Shown here: positions 1 to 7,491 of the stretch, piece by piece
Position numbering within the stretch: position 1 is the first letter of the stretch
How the letters are laid out: each line of letters begins with the position of its first letter
From: Sulfurimonas hongkongensis
GTDB lineage: Bacteria; Campylobacterota; Campylobacteria; Campylobacterales; Sulfurimonadaceae
DNA: 64,000 bases
Reading direction: 5' to 3'
Assembly: GCF_000445475.1 (NCBI RefSeq)
Contig: NZ_AUPZ01000005.1
Span: 124,001 to 188,000, forward strand
Notes under the pieces: generated by a model
Told to the model about the DNA's origin: nothing
Database searches by the model: none
The model's input: only the letters and a program-made list of their open reading frames with translations
Position numbers and translations under genes: made by a program

Positions 1-1
1 G

Positions 2-316
2 AAACTTATAGATGATTATTTAACAAAAAACTCCCCAAAAATATTTCTTTTTGAGGCAAATGATGAAAGATTAAGCCAAAACACTCTAAGATATAGGGTT
101 AATAAAGTCTTTAAAAGAGTGGGGTTAAAAGTGTCGCCGCATCAACTTCGTCACTCTTATGCGACAGAGTTACTAAATAGTAGTGCATCTATTGCTGATG
201 TTAGTGAACTTCTAGGACACTCTAGTATGGCTACTACACAAATATATACAAAATTAGGCAGTGCATTGAAACAACAAAACTATAACAAAGCACATCCTCT
301 ATGTGGAGATGAATAG
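2..316 (+). CDS. Tyrosine recombinase (Xer family), C-terminal part only
   Basis: The frame is open from the first base of the window, so the 5' end lies outside it. The visible 104 residues are the end of a phage-integrase-type catalytic domain. The HxxR motif lies in HQLRHSYATELL, followed by LGHSSMATTQIYTKL with the second His and the nucleophilic Tyr. It would carry out site-specific strand exchange, most plausibly chromosome-dimer resolution as XerH does in Campylobacterota, but the N-terminal DNA-binding part cannot be seen. The TAG stop shares a base with the GTG start of the next gene. A mobile-element integrase cannot be excluded; no dif-like site was recognised nearby. Confidence 0.88.
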   Translation, partial: KLIDDYLTKNSPKIFLFEANDERLSQNTLRYRVNKVFKRVGLKVSPHQLRHSYATELLNSSASIADVSELLGHSSMATTQIYTKLGSALKQQNYNKAHPLCGDE

Positions 317-1323
317 TGCTCGGCAAACTTTTTGAATCCATATACAGCAAGATATTTGTAGCTATTGTTATTGAACGCTCAAAGAGTGTTGTCTACATTC
401 ATATAAGCAGTAGAAAACACACACCTAAAAACTATCACAAAAGTTTTGACTCTACAGAGTTTGGAGAAAAAATCAAAGAGTATATAGACTCTTTTATAGG
501 TGAGTCACCTTTTTCTTATATCTGTGTTTTAGACTACTCAGAGGAGCAAGGTGCTATTCCAACATGCTCAACTAAAGATATGTCTACCTTTGGTGACTTT
601 AGTGCTTCAAAAATGATGTGTCATAAAAATGGTTGGGCTTACTACACATCCGCATCAGATATTGAGACAATCAAAAAAACTTATGCACAAGTTGGTGTTG
701 ATTTTATATTTTCTTCTTTTAGCGTTTTGTCTAGCTTTTTTAAAGACAAGATAGATTCTCACCTAGGACTCTTTGTTCTTGTAGAAAATAGCTATATAAC
801 ACTAGGTGTTTTTGATAATTGTAAACTCTTGTTTGCAGAGCACCTAAATATTGAACATGACAACAATCAAGATGAGTTGATGATGGACTCATCAGATGAA
901 GAAATTGACCTTGATTTGGGCTCTAGTATTGATTTAGATGATATTGATGCTATGAGTGACATCGATGGTTTGGATGATTTTGGAGATATTGAAGATCTTG
1001 ATACTATAGATGAGATAGATGAGTTTGCACAGTCTCAAGATGATGAATTTTTAGATGAAGAGGAGGAGCTCTTAGTTCAGGATCCAAGTAGCTTCAATGA
1101 GGATTATCAAAGATTTTTAGCTATTCAAAGCTCTGTAAATAGATTTTATAAAGACTCCAAATATCAAAGCAAATTTATAGAGACTGTTTATATTGCCGAT
1201 GCGGTAGGCGTAAGTAGTGACTTAAAAACTTATCTTGAAGAAGAGATGTTTTTTAGTGTTTTTGTTAGACATATAGACTTAGGCAGTGAGATTATTGACC
1301 TTGCAAAGGCAGAGCTAAAATGA
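316..1323 (+). CDS. PilM/GspL-like protein with an acidic insert (hypothetical)
   Basis: I do not recognise the family with certainty. It is 335 residues with no signal peptide or membrane segment. The first ~185 residues alternate strands and helices (FVAIVIERSKSVVYIHI, LGLFVLVENSYITLGVF), as in the actin-like fold of PilM/GspL. Residues ~190-260 are almost entirely Asp, Glu, Ser and hydrophobics, a low-complexity acidic insert, followed by a folded tail. It starts with GTG overlapping the recombinase stop and ends 4 bases inside the next gene. The two following genes are single-pass membrane proteins with coiled coils, the PilM-PilN-PilO arrangement, so a pilus, type II secretion or DNA-uptake platform role is inferred from architecture only. 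Confidence 0.6.
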   Translation: MLGKLFESIYSKIFVAIVIERSKSVVYIHISSRKHTPKNYHKSFDSTEFGEKIKEYIDSFIGESPFSYICVLDYSEEQGAIPTCSTKDMSTFGDFSASKMMCHKNGWAYYTSASDIETIKKTYAQVGVDFIFSSFSVLSSFFKDKIDSHLGLFVLVENSYITLGVFDNCKLLFAEHLNIEHDNNQDELMMDSSDEEIDLDLGSSIDLDDIDAMSDIDGLDDFGDIEDLDTIDEIDEFAQSQDDEFLDEEEELLVQDPSSFNEDYQRFLAIQSSVNRFYKDSKYQSKFIETVYIADAVGVSSDLKTYLEEEMFFSVFVRHIDLGSEIIDLAKAELK

Positions 1324-1883
1324 AGTATAGCTACATAAAACCACGCAAAAAAAGTGTAATATCATCAGAGTTGCATCTTATTTTTAGCTTTTTTACCATC
1401 ACACTTCTTATGCTTTTTTTAACCTACTCTTTTTTACTTTTTAAAGATTATAGATTTGCCCAAAATAAAAAAGATATAGACCAAAAGATGCTTGAACTAG
1501 AGTCAAGCGTACAAAAGATGAACGCACAAATAACTTTTATAGAAAAAGAGGTACTTCTAAGTGAGAGAATTTCAACCAAAAATACAGTGTTAAAAGACTC
1601 CATTGCAAACCTCTTTGACCTTGTGCCACAAAGGATAACCCTCTCACAAGCTACACTTTTAAAAAATGGGCTTATACTTCATGGTGTAACACCTAACAAA
1701 GATGTGTATAACTTTATGCTTCAAGCTCCTCTTCGTTCTATCTTTCATAGGACTTATAGTAGTTTTTATGAGAGTGATAACGGCTGGCTAAGGTTTGTCT
1801 CAACAAACTATATAGATGAAGAAGAGTTAGCATTAGAGTCTCCTAGCTATGAGGAAAAAAAGGAGGTAGGTGATGAAGATTAA
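1320..1883 (+). CDS. PilN-like single-pass membrane protein (hypothetical)
   Basis: 187 residues: a short basic cytoplasmic N-terminus (KPRKKSVISSELH), one transmembrane helix at about residues 20-43, a coiled coil at ~50-80, and a small C-terminal domain that includes KNGLILHGVTPNKDVYNFML. This layout matches PilN/GspL periplasmic parts, where an inner-membrane helix and coiled coil lead to a ferredoxin-like fold. The gene overlaps its upstream neighbour by 4 bases and the next by 11, so the three are translated together. Function is inferred from layout and context; there is no catalytic motif. Confidence 0.6.
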   Translation: MKYSYIKPRKKSVISSELHLIFSFFTITLLMLFLTYSFLLFKDYRFAQNKKDIDQKMLELESSVQKMNAQITFIEKEVLLSERISTKNTVLKDSIANLFDLVPQRITLSQATLLKNGLILHGVTPNKDVYNFMLQAPLRSIFHRTYSSFYESDNGWLRFVSTNYIDEEELALESPSYEEKKEVGDED

Positions 1884-2403
1884 TATTACAAAACAGAGTT
1901 TATACCTTCTTTTTTTATCGATTATACTGCTTCTTTTTGTGCTAATATTTTCATTTTTAGTTCTTATACCTGAGGGAAAAAACTATAGAGAACAAAGAGG
2001 TATACTAAATAAAGAGGCAATGGAGCTTAGAAGATATGAAGAGTTTACAGAGAAGACTTTAGAGCGACTAAAAGAGTTACAGTCAGAAAATGCTCATATC
2101 ATAACCTCTTTTGATAACTCTTTTAACTCTGCAAGGTTTCAAAAGCAATTTAGAAATTACTTTATATCTTTAGAACTATCAAAACAAAAACAGCTAAGCG
2201 ATGAGGATGAATTTAGTGTTTATGAGGTAAATACAACTTCATCTATAAACTCTCCACAGAGTTTTTATAACTTTTTAGATGCTGTCAATAAAGCTGACTG
2301 GATTATAGGTGTTAACTTTCCCATAGAGTTTAAGCGAGATCATGAACTTATAAGTTCTTCTTTTACTATGAGAGTCTATAAGAACAAAAAAGTATCACAG
2401 TAG
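1873..2403 (+). CDS. PilO-like single-pass membrane protein (hypothetical)
   Basis: The start is the ATG at 1873, six bases after a strong AGGAGG at 1861-1866; a GTG one codon upstream is less well placed. The protein is ~176 residues with one transmembrane helix at ~10-33, a coiled coil at ~40-75 and a C-terminal globular part (SPQSFYNFLDAVNKADWIIGV), as in PilO and GspM. It is the last gene of the three-gene unit. Its last 9 bases overlap the end of the convergent tilS gene. A pilus or secretion platform role is an inference. Confidence 0.6.
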   Translation: MKINITKQSLYLLFLSIILLLFVLIFSFLVLIPEGKNYREQRGILNKEAMELRRYEEFTEKTLERLKELQSENAHIITSFDNSFNSARFQKQFRNYFISLELSKQKQLSDEDEFSVYEVNTTSSINSPQSFYNFLDAVNKADWIIGVNFPIEFKRDHELISSSFTMRVYKNKKVSQ

Positions 2404-3390
2404 TAGCTCTTTTACTTTCGCAAAAGTGTCTCTGTTTTTGTAGAGATATGGACGCATCTTAGGTGCTATTTTTATAACTCTACACTCCTCTTTAAACTCT
2501 TTAGTCATAGGAGTTTTTGCATCTAAATATGGCGATACAAAGACAAACTCACCCATACGACAAACTAAAAACTCTCTACCTACGACTAAGCTACTTTGCT
2601 CACGAAGTAACTCTCTCTCAGCAAAGCTAAGCATATAAGACTTTGTCTTTAGTATTTTATCTATTATAAAGATATCTGAGCGGGTATTGTTTGTGGATTT
2701 AAAATAAGTGAGTTCTTTTATATGCTCTATTTTAATCTCAGGAACAAGTGCCTCTCTATCAGCATCAAGATACTCAAAACTCTTTTTGATGCCACTTAGA
2801 TACTTATCTAAAAGAACATTTGTATGTCTATGCCTAAAATAGTTTCTTTTTATCTCTTTATCTCTGTTTGTTTCATCTTCAAAGTATTTTATATCACTTT
2901 TTTTGAGATAAGCATATAGTTCACTTTTGTCAAGATGCAGAAGTGGACGAACTAAAGTGTAGGTATCTCTTTTTTGCAACTTTTGCATTCCAGCCATCTC
3001 AGCACAACCTGCACCTCTGCAAAACTGCATCAGCATCCACTCAAATCTATCGCCTAAGTGATGGGCAGTTATTAGGTTGTCATAGGAGTGTTTTCTTATA
3101 AGAGACTCAAAAAAATCGTATCTTATCTCTCTAGCTTTTGCTTCAAAGTTAGACTCAATGCTAGGAGCCTCAAGGGTGTGGCAGAAGAGATTGTATCTTG
3201 ATGCCAACCCTTTAGCGTAACTAACTTCTAGCTCGCTTTGTTCTCTTTGTTTGTAATCAACTATAGCGATATCAAACTCTATATTTTCATTCAATAGTAG
3301 AAAAAAAAGGGCTGAAGAATCAACTCCGCCTGAAAATGCCAAGAGGTTTTTTTTGCCCCTTAATTGGTACAGAGTAGAATTCTCAAGCAT
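2395..3390 (-). CDS. tilS: tRNA(Ile)-lysidine synthase
   Basis: 331 residues. The N-terminal PP-loop ATPase motif SGGVDSSALFF is at about residues 20-30, followed by the family features TAHHLGDRFEWMLMQFCRGAG and a conserved stretch around NRDKEIKRNYFRH. TilS converts the wobble cytidine of the CAU-anticodon tRNA to lysidine so that it reads AUA as isoleucine, an essential step. The length fits the short form common in Campylobacterota. It lies 5 bases downstream of rimO on the same strand, so they are probably co-transcribed. Its 3' end runs into the convergent PilO-like gene. Confidence 0.93.
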   Translation of the reverse strand: MLENSTLYQLRGKKNLLAFSGGVDSSALFFLLLNENIEFDIAIVDYKQREQSELEVSYAKGLASRYNLFCHTLEAPSIESNFEAKAREIRYDFFESLIRKHSYDNLITAHHLGDRFEWMLMQFCRGAGCAEMAGMQKLQKRDTYTLVRPLLHLDKSELYAYLKKSDIKYFEDETNRDKEIKRNYFRHRHTNVLLDKYLSGIKKSFEYLDADREALVPEIKIEHIKELTYFKSTNNTRSDIFIIDKILKTKSYMLSFAERELLREQSSLVVGREFLVCRMGEFVFVSPYLDAKTPMTKEFKEECRVIKIAPKMRPYLYKNRDTFAKVKELLL

Positions 3391-3395
3391 AAGAT

Positions 3396-4772
3396 TTACT
3401 CTTTGTCCTCAACTGTTAGAGTGTTGCTTATAAGTTGCGAGACTGAAGCCCCACTTCCAAAAGAGTTGTCAACTGTTGCAGTTAAAGTGTCGCCTATAAG
3501 TTCAGTTATCTTTGCTTTATAGATTTTACCAAACTCTAGCTCTTTGTCCTGTGTTCTATCATTTACATAGATTTCACCATCAATCTCAGGTGCCCACATA
3601 AGCTCTTTTGCGCTTAGAAGATACTCATGTTCATCACTCTCTTTATCGATGACAATTTTTGTATCCTGTCCGACTCTTTTTTGTAAAGACTCTTTTGCTA
3701 CTTTTGAAGCTATATCGCCTAGCATCTGAGCTCTTAGAGAGATAGTCTCTTCTGAGACTTTATCACTCATATCATAAGCTGGAGTTGTCTCTTCATCGGA
3801 GTATGAGAAGACATTTATCCTATCAAAACCAAACGAAGATGCAAACTCCGTCATCTCATCAAACATCTCCTGAGTCTCTTTTGGATGCCCAACTATAAAA
3901 CTAGTTCTCAAATATGCACCTGGCAAGCTCTTCATAAAATCTAAAAGCTGTAGTGTTTTTTCTTTGCCAAAACCTCTTTTCATCAAACCTAACATCTCAT
4001 CGTTTATGTGTTGGATAGGCATATCAAAGTAGTTGTGAAAAATCTCACTCTTTGCTATGTTTTTTAAAAGTGAAATAGTTGTCGTTGATGGATAGAGGTA
4101 GAGGATTCTAGCACTTTTTACGCCCTCTATAAGCTCTATACGCTGTATAAGCAGACTTAGACCATCTTTGATATTCTGGTCTCTTAGATATGAAGAGCTA
4201 TCTTGTGAGACAAAACTAAAGTCATAATAACCTTTAGCTACTAAACCCTCTACCTCTTTTGCGATGGAGTCAAGGTTACGGGAGTTTAGTTTTCCTTTAA
4301 AAGAGGGAATTGCACAAAAACTACAAGTTTGGTTGCACCCTTCTGAGAGTTTTATGTAGGCGTGATAGCTAGACCCAGTAACCACTCTTTCGCTACCATC
4401 TATAAGAAAAACTTCATCTGAGAAACGACTCTTTTTCTCTTGTAGTAGTTCATCGATGCGGTCATAATCGCCAACACCAGTAAAGATATCAACCTCTGGC
4501 ATTTGAGCGGCTAAGTCTTTTTTATATCTCTCGCTAAGGCATCCTGCCATAACCAAGACAGAGTCCTCTTTTCTTGCTTCATGAAGAGATAAAACAGTGT
4601 TTATGGACTCCTCTTTAGCCGCATCTATAAAACCACAAGTATTTACAATGATAACATCAGCTTCGCCCTGTTCATCAGTTAGTGTAAAGTTTTGAAGTTT
4701 GCCCATCATAACTTCAGTATCGACAAGGTTTTTAGTGCATCCAAGAGAGACTATATGGAGTTTGTTGCTCAT
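3396..4772 (-). CDS. rimO: Ribosomal protein S12 methylthiotransferase
   Basis: Radical-SAM enzyme that adds a methylthio group to an Asp of ribosomal protein S12. I chose the ATG at 4772 (MSNKLHIVSLGCTKN) because family homology begins there; an in-frame start at 4817 would add 15 unrelated residues. Domains in order: UPF0004 with conserved Cys (SLGCTKNLVDTE, NTCGFIDAA, MAGCLSERY), the radical-SAM CxxxCxxC in GCNQTCSFCAIP near residue 145, and a TRAM-like C-terminus. The CAIPSFKGKLNSR stretch is more typical of RimO than MiaB. It precedes tilS on the same strand. Confidence 0.93.
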   Translation of the reverse strand: MSNKLHIVSLGCTKNLVDTEVMMGKLQNFTLTDEQGEADVIIVNTCGFIDAAKEESINTVLSLHEARKEDSVLVMAGCLSERYKKDLAAQMPEVDIFTGVGDYDRIDELLQEKKSRFSDEVFLIDGSERVVTGSSYHAYIKLSEGCNQTCSFCAIPSFKGKLNSRNLDSIAKEVEGLVAKGYYDFSFVSQDSSSYLRDQNIKDGLSLLIQRIELIEGVKSARILYLYPSTTTISLLKNIAKSEIFHNYFDMPIQHINDEMLGLMKRGFGKEKTLQLLDFMKSLPGAYLRTSFIVGHPKETQEMFDEMTEFASSFGFDRINVFSYSDEETTPAYDMSDKVSEETISLRAQMLGDIASKVAKESLQKRVGQDTKIVIDKESDEHEYLLSAKELMWAPEIDGEIYVNDRTQDKELEFGKIYKAKITELIGDTLTATVDNSFGSGASVSQLISNTLTVEDKE

Positions 4773-4840
4773 TACTACTACTTTTGTAAAAATTTTCGTA
4801 ATTATATCTAACTTCACAACTGATGTTACGAGCTTTTATA

Positions 4841-4957
4841 AAAACGGACTTGTTCGTTTTAGTGTTGTAATTCTCGAAAACTTGTTTTTCGTAGCTTTAG
4901 GGGGTTGTAGGGACGGCGAGTCCCTGCCACTAGAACGGACTTGTTCGTTTTAGTGTT
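4841..4957 (+). repeat. Pair of GACTTGTT-loop hairpins in the rimO / flavoprotein spacer
   Basis: Two direct copies of the 18-base segment AACGGACTTGTTCGTTTT, each followed by AGTGTT, lie at 4843-4866 and 4934-4957. Each folds as a small hairpin: AAAACG (4841-4846) with CGTTTT (4855-4860) around loop GACTTGTT, and AACG (4934-4937) with CGTT (4946-4949) around the same loop. Between them are two more stems, CGAAAA/TTTTCG (4875-4891) and AGGGAC/GTCCCT (4909-4925). The block fills the divergent promoter region of rimO and the next gene. Related hairpins occur at ~18.0 kb and ~36.4 kb. Function unknown. Confidence 0.8.
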
Positions 4958-4986
4958 ACATATCAATTAGATGCTACAATACGCCC

Positions 4987-6138
4987 ATGAAAATATATGA
5001 TGTTTTAATCCTCGGCGGAGGAGCTAGTTCTTTGATGTGTGGGGCTCATTTGAGCAAAAAATTAAGTGTTGGCATCATCGATGTTAATGCTAAAGTTGCA
5101 CAAAAACTTAAAATCTCTGGTGGTGGTAAGTGTAATATCACAAACACCATAATGAGCCAGAGAAACTTTGATGGAGATGAGAAGCTTATTTCAAGTGTTT
5201 TGAGTCGTTTTAGCAGAGATGATTTGTTGGAGTTTTTAAAGCAAAACTCACTTAGTCCAGTTGTGCGAAAAAACCGTTACTACTTTTGCAAAGACTCATC
5301 TGATGAGATTATAAATATCTTAAAAAAACTCACTTCAAAACTCACTTTTTTATTAAATACTGAAATCTTAGAAGTTAGTAAAGTAGAGGAAATCTTTTAT
5401 GTTAAAACCAACAAAGGCGAGATAAAAGCTTCAAGAGTTGTAGTAGCAACTGGTGCAAAGAGTTACAAGACTTTGGGAGCAAGTGAGATTGGGCTTGAAA
5501 TTGCTAAGAGTTTTGGTATCGAGACAAAAGAGTTTACCCCAGCACTAGTAGGGCTTACTCTTCAAAAAGAGCAGTTTTGGATGAAAGAGTTGAGCGGACT
5601 TAGCTGTTTTACTCGCATAAAAGTAGAAGATAGAGTCTTAGAAGAGGATTTGCTCTTTGCTCACAAAGGCATTAGTGGTCCTGTAGTCCTTAGTGCATCT
5701 CTGTACTGGAAAAAAGGCAATATCTCTATAGACTTTCTACCAGATACAGATATATTTGAGCTGATAAAGGGGAGTAAAAAACTTATAAGTTCAGTTATTC
5801 CTCTACCAAAAAGATTGAGCGTAGCTATACTTAAAGCCTTAGAGGTTTCAGATGTAGAGTGCAGAAAAATCATAAAAGAGCAAAGAGAGAAACTTAGCAA
5901 CATTCACAACTATGAGTTTGCTCCAGCTGGTAACTTTGGTTTTACTAAGGCTGAGGTCTGTCGTGGCGGAGTTTTATCAGGCGAGCTAGACTTTAAAAAC
6001 CTAGAATCAAAAAAAATAAAAAACTTACACTTTATAGGCGAGGTTGTTGATGTAACGGGAGAACTTGGAGGCTATAACTTTCAGTGGGCTTTTAGTAGTG
6101 GCGTAGTTTGTGCAAGAGAGATAAATAACTCTTTTTAA
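4987..6138 (+). CDS. BaiN/HI0933-type NAD(P)/FAD-dependent oxidoreductase
   Basis: 383 residues. An N-terminal dinucleotide-binding motif (DVLILGGGASSLMCGAHL) is followed by KISGGGKCNITN, a signature of the HI0933/BaiN flavoprotein family. Later come VVVATGAKSYKTLGASEIG, FAHKGISGPVVLSAS and the C-terminal FIGEVVDVTGELGGYNFQWAFSSG. The family binds FAD; a physiological substrate is known for only a few members, so the reaction here is open. It stands alone, reading away from rimO, with hairpin DNA upstream and a repeat element beginning 33 bases after its stop. Confidence 0.9.
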   Translation: MKIYDVLILGGGASSLMCGAHLSKKLSVGIIDVNAKVAQKLKISGGGKCNITNTIMSQRNFDGDEKLISSVLSRFSRDDLLEFLKQNSLSPVVRKNRYYFCKDSSDEIINILKKLTSKLTFLLNTEILEVSKVEEIFYVKTNKGEIKASRVVVATGAKSYKTLGASEIGLEIAKSFGIETKEFTPALVGLTLQKEQFWMKELSGLSCFTRIKVEDRVLEEDLLFAHKGISGPVVLSASLYWKKGNISIDFLPDTDIFELIKGSKKLISSVIPLPKRLSVAILKALEVSDVECRKIIKEQREKLSNIHNYEFAPAGNFGFTKAEVCRGGVLSGELDFKNLESKKIKNLHFIGEVVDVTGELGGYNFQWAFSSGVVCAREINNSF

Positions 6139-6170
6139 TCTTCCTATAAGACAAAAAAATATAATAATAT

Positions 6171-6442
6171 TATAATTGAGTGCTCTGAACAATTATTAAG
6201 GTAGATCCTGAATCAAGTTCAGGATGACGGTTTGTTTGTTCAGGATGACGGTTTGTTTGTTCAGGATGACGGTTTGTTTGTTCAGGATGACGGTTTGTTT
6301 GTTCAGGATGACAGTTTGTTTGTTCAGGATGACAGTTTGTTTGTTCAGGATGACGGTTTGTTTGTTCAGGATGACGCGTGTCCCGTCATTCCGTGCTTGA
6401 CACGGAATCTAGTTTATAAATTAATCAGAGGGTTCAATTATA
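6171..6442 (+). repeat. Dispersed repeat element with terminal inverted repeats, copy 1
   Basis: The ends are imperfect inverted repeats: 6171-6195 starts TATAATTGAGTGCTCTGA and the reverse complement of 6422-6442 starts TATAATTGAACCCTCTGA. Inside are a hairpin (CCTGAA/TTCAGG near 6207-6223), a 21-bp tandem array, and a second hairpin (ATTCCGTG/CACGGAAT near 6389-6410). The same outer parts recur at 35437-35644 and, as one arm only, at 44666-44730. It has no transposase and looks like a non-autonomous MITE-like or REP-like element. It ends 26 bases before the broken mazE. Confidence 0.8.
6220..6375 (+). repeat. 21-bp tandem array inside repeat element copy 1
   Basis: The core CAGGATGAC begins at 6220, 6241, 6262, 6283, 6304, 6325, 6346 and 6367: eight cores at an exact 21-base step. 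The filler between cores is GGTTTGTTTGTT, with a G-to-A change in two units. As the unit is a multiple of three, frames stay open across it and give a false repetitive peptide (FVQDDGL). There are no unique spacers, so it is not a CRISPR array. Copy number probably varies by replication slippage. Confidence 0.9.
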
Positions 6443-6467
6443 TAACCATTTATAAAAAGGAGTTTTT

Positions 6468-6660
6468 ATGCAAATCTCTCTTATTGATATAGGCACAAGT
6501 AAGGGGATAAGAATCCCTGCTAGTGTTTTAAAAAATGTTCAAATCTTTAAGTGCGTTTGAGTTGCATGTAAAAGGAAATCAGATTATCTTAGATACTATA
6601 GAGTCTCCTAGAGAAGGGTGGGATGAGAAGTTTAAAAGTGCTTCAAATGAGATGAACTAG
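6468..6660 (+). pseudogene. mazE: Broken mazE antitoxin gene
   Basis: From the ATG at 6468, after AAAAAGGAG, the frame reads MQISLIDIGTSKGIRIPASV, the AbrB/MazE N-terminal DNA-binding fold. It stops at TGA 6558-6560 after 30 residues. The following frame, from 6556, resumes FELHVKGNQIILDTIES and PREGWDEKFKSASNEMN before TAG at 6658, which is the MazE C-terminus with its PREGW motif. One frameshift near 6545-6556 therefore splits the gene. It sits directly before a MazF remnant, as in mazEF operons. The whole pair is decayed. Confidence 0.85.
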
Positions 6661-6860
6661 GATAATCTAATAGTCGCACATATGACATCAACAAATAAAG
6701 ACTATCCAACACAAGTAAAATTATCTAAAGACAGTTTTATAGTGCTAGATCAGATAAGAACTATATCAGTAAAAAGAGTTGTAAAAAACTCGAGATTAAA
6801 TTATCACCTAAAAATATAAAAGAAGTCAAAAATGTAATAAAGCTGATGTTGGTTGATTAG
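6661..6860 (+). pseudogene. mazF: MazF/PemK toxin remnant, N-terminus missing, frameshifted
   Basis: Immediately after the mazE stop, and in its frame, the DNA reads LIVAHMTSTNKDYPTQVKL and then SFIVLDQIRTISVKRV, the central and C-terminal part of the MazF endoribonuclease. After a frameshift near 6790-6800 it continues KLSPKNIKEVKNVIKLMLVD to TAG at 6858-6860, the MazF C-terminal helix. The first ~50 residues, including the start and the usual N-terminal GDIW-type strand, are absent, so a deletion joined the end of mazE to the middle of mazF. No active toxin can be made. Confidence 0.85.
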
Positions 6861-7011
6861 TGAGAGTCTGTGCTAGTTAATTTAATAACGAACTTAAAAG
6901 TTAGAGTGCATGATCGATCTAAAAAAAATGTTTTAAAAATCATCTATAAAAAGCTATGCAACTCTTATAAAACAAGTTAAAATATCACAAAAAATAAAGC
7001 AAGGTTCTAGC
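6861..7011 (+). other. Spacer between the mazF remnant and thiD
   Basis: 150 bases, AT-rich, with no open reading frame of note and no recognised riboswitch. The only site is a possible ribosome-binding AAGG (6999-7004) upstream of the thiD ATG. With the repeat element and the mazEF remnant it makes up an ~870-base stretch without an intact gene (6139-7011). Confidence 0.5.
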
Positions 7012-7491
7012 ATGAAATTAGTACTAACAATAGCGGGATCTGATAGTAGCGGTGGCGCTGGGATTCAAGCTGATCTTAAAACATTTGAAGCTTTTGGTGC
7101 TTTTGGAGCATCTGCTATAACTGTGCTTACTGCACAAAACACTATGGGCGTTAGTGACATCTATGAAGTAGAAGCTTTATTTGTAAAAGAGCAGATAGAG
7201 TCGGTTTTACAAGACTTTGATGTGAGTGCTATAAAGATAGGAATGCTCTACTCAAAAGAGATTATAAAACCTTTAAACATCCCAATAGTACTCGACCCAG
7301 TTTTTATCTCAAAAGCAAACTCTAAACTACTCAACCAAGATGCCATAGCTGCAAATTTGGCACTAGGCAAAACACTTGAAGAATCCATAGAAGTATCTAA
7401 AAAGTTTATCCACAATGCGATACTTAAGGCTCCTAAAATCGGACACTCAAGAGGACCGATAAACCATAAAACAGCAGGAGAGATGTTGTGA
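7012..7491 (+). CDS. thiD: Internally deleted HMP/HMP-phosphate kinase ThiD, probably inactive
   Basis: The first ~115 residues are clear ThiD: TIAGSDSSGGAGIQADLKTF, TAQNTMGV, KIGMLYSKEI and IPIVLDPVFISKA. ThiD normally phosphorylates hydroxymethylpyrimidine (phosphate) for thiamine synthesis and is ~265 residues long; this one is 159. After SKLLNQDAIA it jumps to ANLALGKTLEESI, which in normal ThiD lies just after the catalytic GTGC loop. About 100 residues, including that loop and the TPNLPEA-type segment, are missing without a frameshift. The frame survives, so a protein may be made, but catalysis is not expected. Its end overlaps the next gene by 4 bases. No TPP riboswitch was recognised upstream. 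Confidence 0.85.
   Translation: MKLVLTIAGSDSSGGAGIQADLKTFEAFGAFGASAITVLTAQNTMGVSDIYEVEALFVKEQIESVLQDFDVSAIKIGMLYSKEIIKPLNIPIVLDPVFISKANSKLLNQDAIAANLALGKTLEESIEVSKKFIHNAILKAPKIGHSRGPINHKTAGEML

Noticed and set aside
2-316. Left-edge recombinase as evidence for a genomic island
   Set aside because: Only the C-terminus is visible, its motifs fit a housekeeping Xer protein, and no attachment-site repeat or tRNA gene was found nearby.
4699-4953. Plus-strand open frame across the rimO start
   Set aside because: It is antisense to rimO and continues into hairpin repeats; no start signal or family resemblance.
6220-6375. CRISPR-like regular repeats
   Set aside because: The period is 21 bases with the filler itself repeated; there are no unique spacers, no cas genes nearby, and the same pattern sits inside a dispersed element.
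6232-6492. Open reading frame with a seven-residue repeat (FVQDDGL)
   Set aside because: It arises because the repeat unit is a multiple of three. It has no ribosome-binding site and runs into the mazE remnant out of frame.
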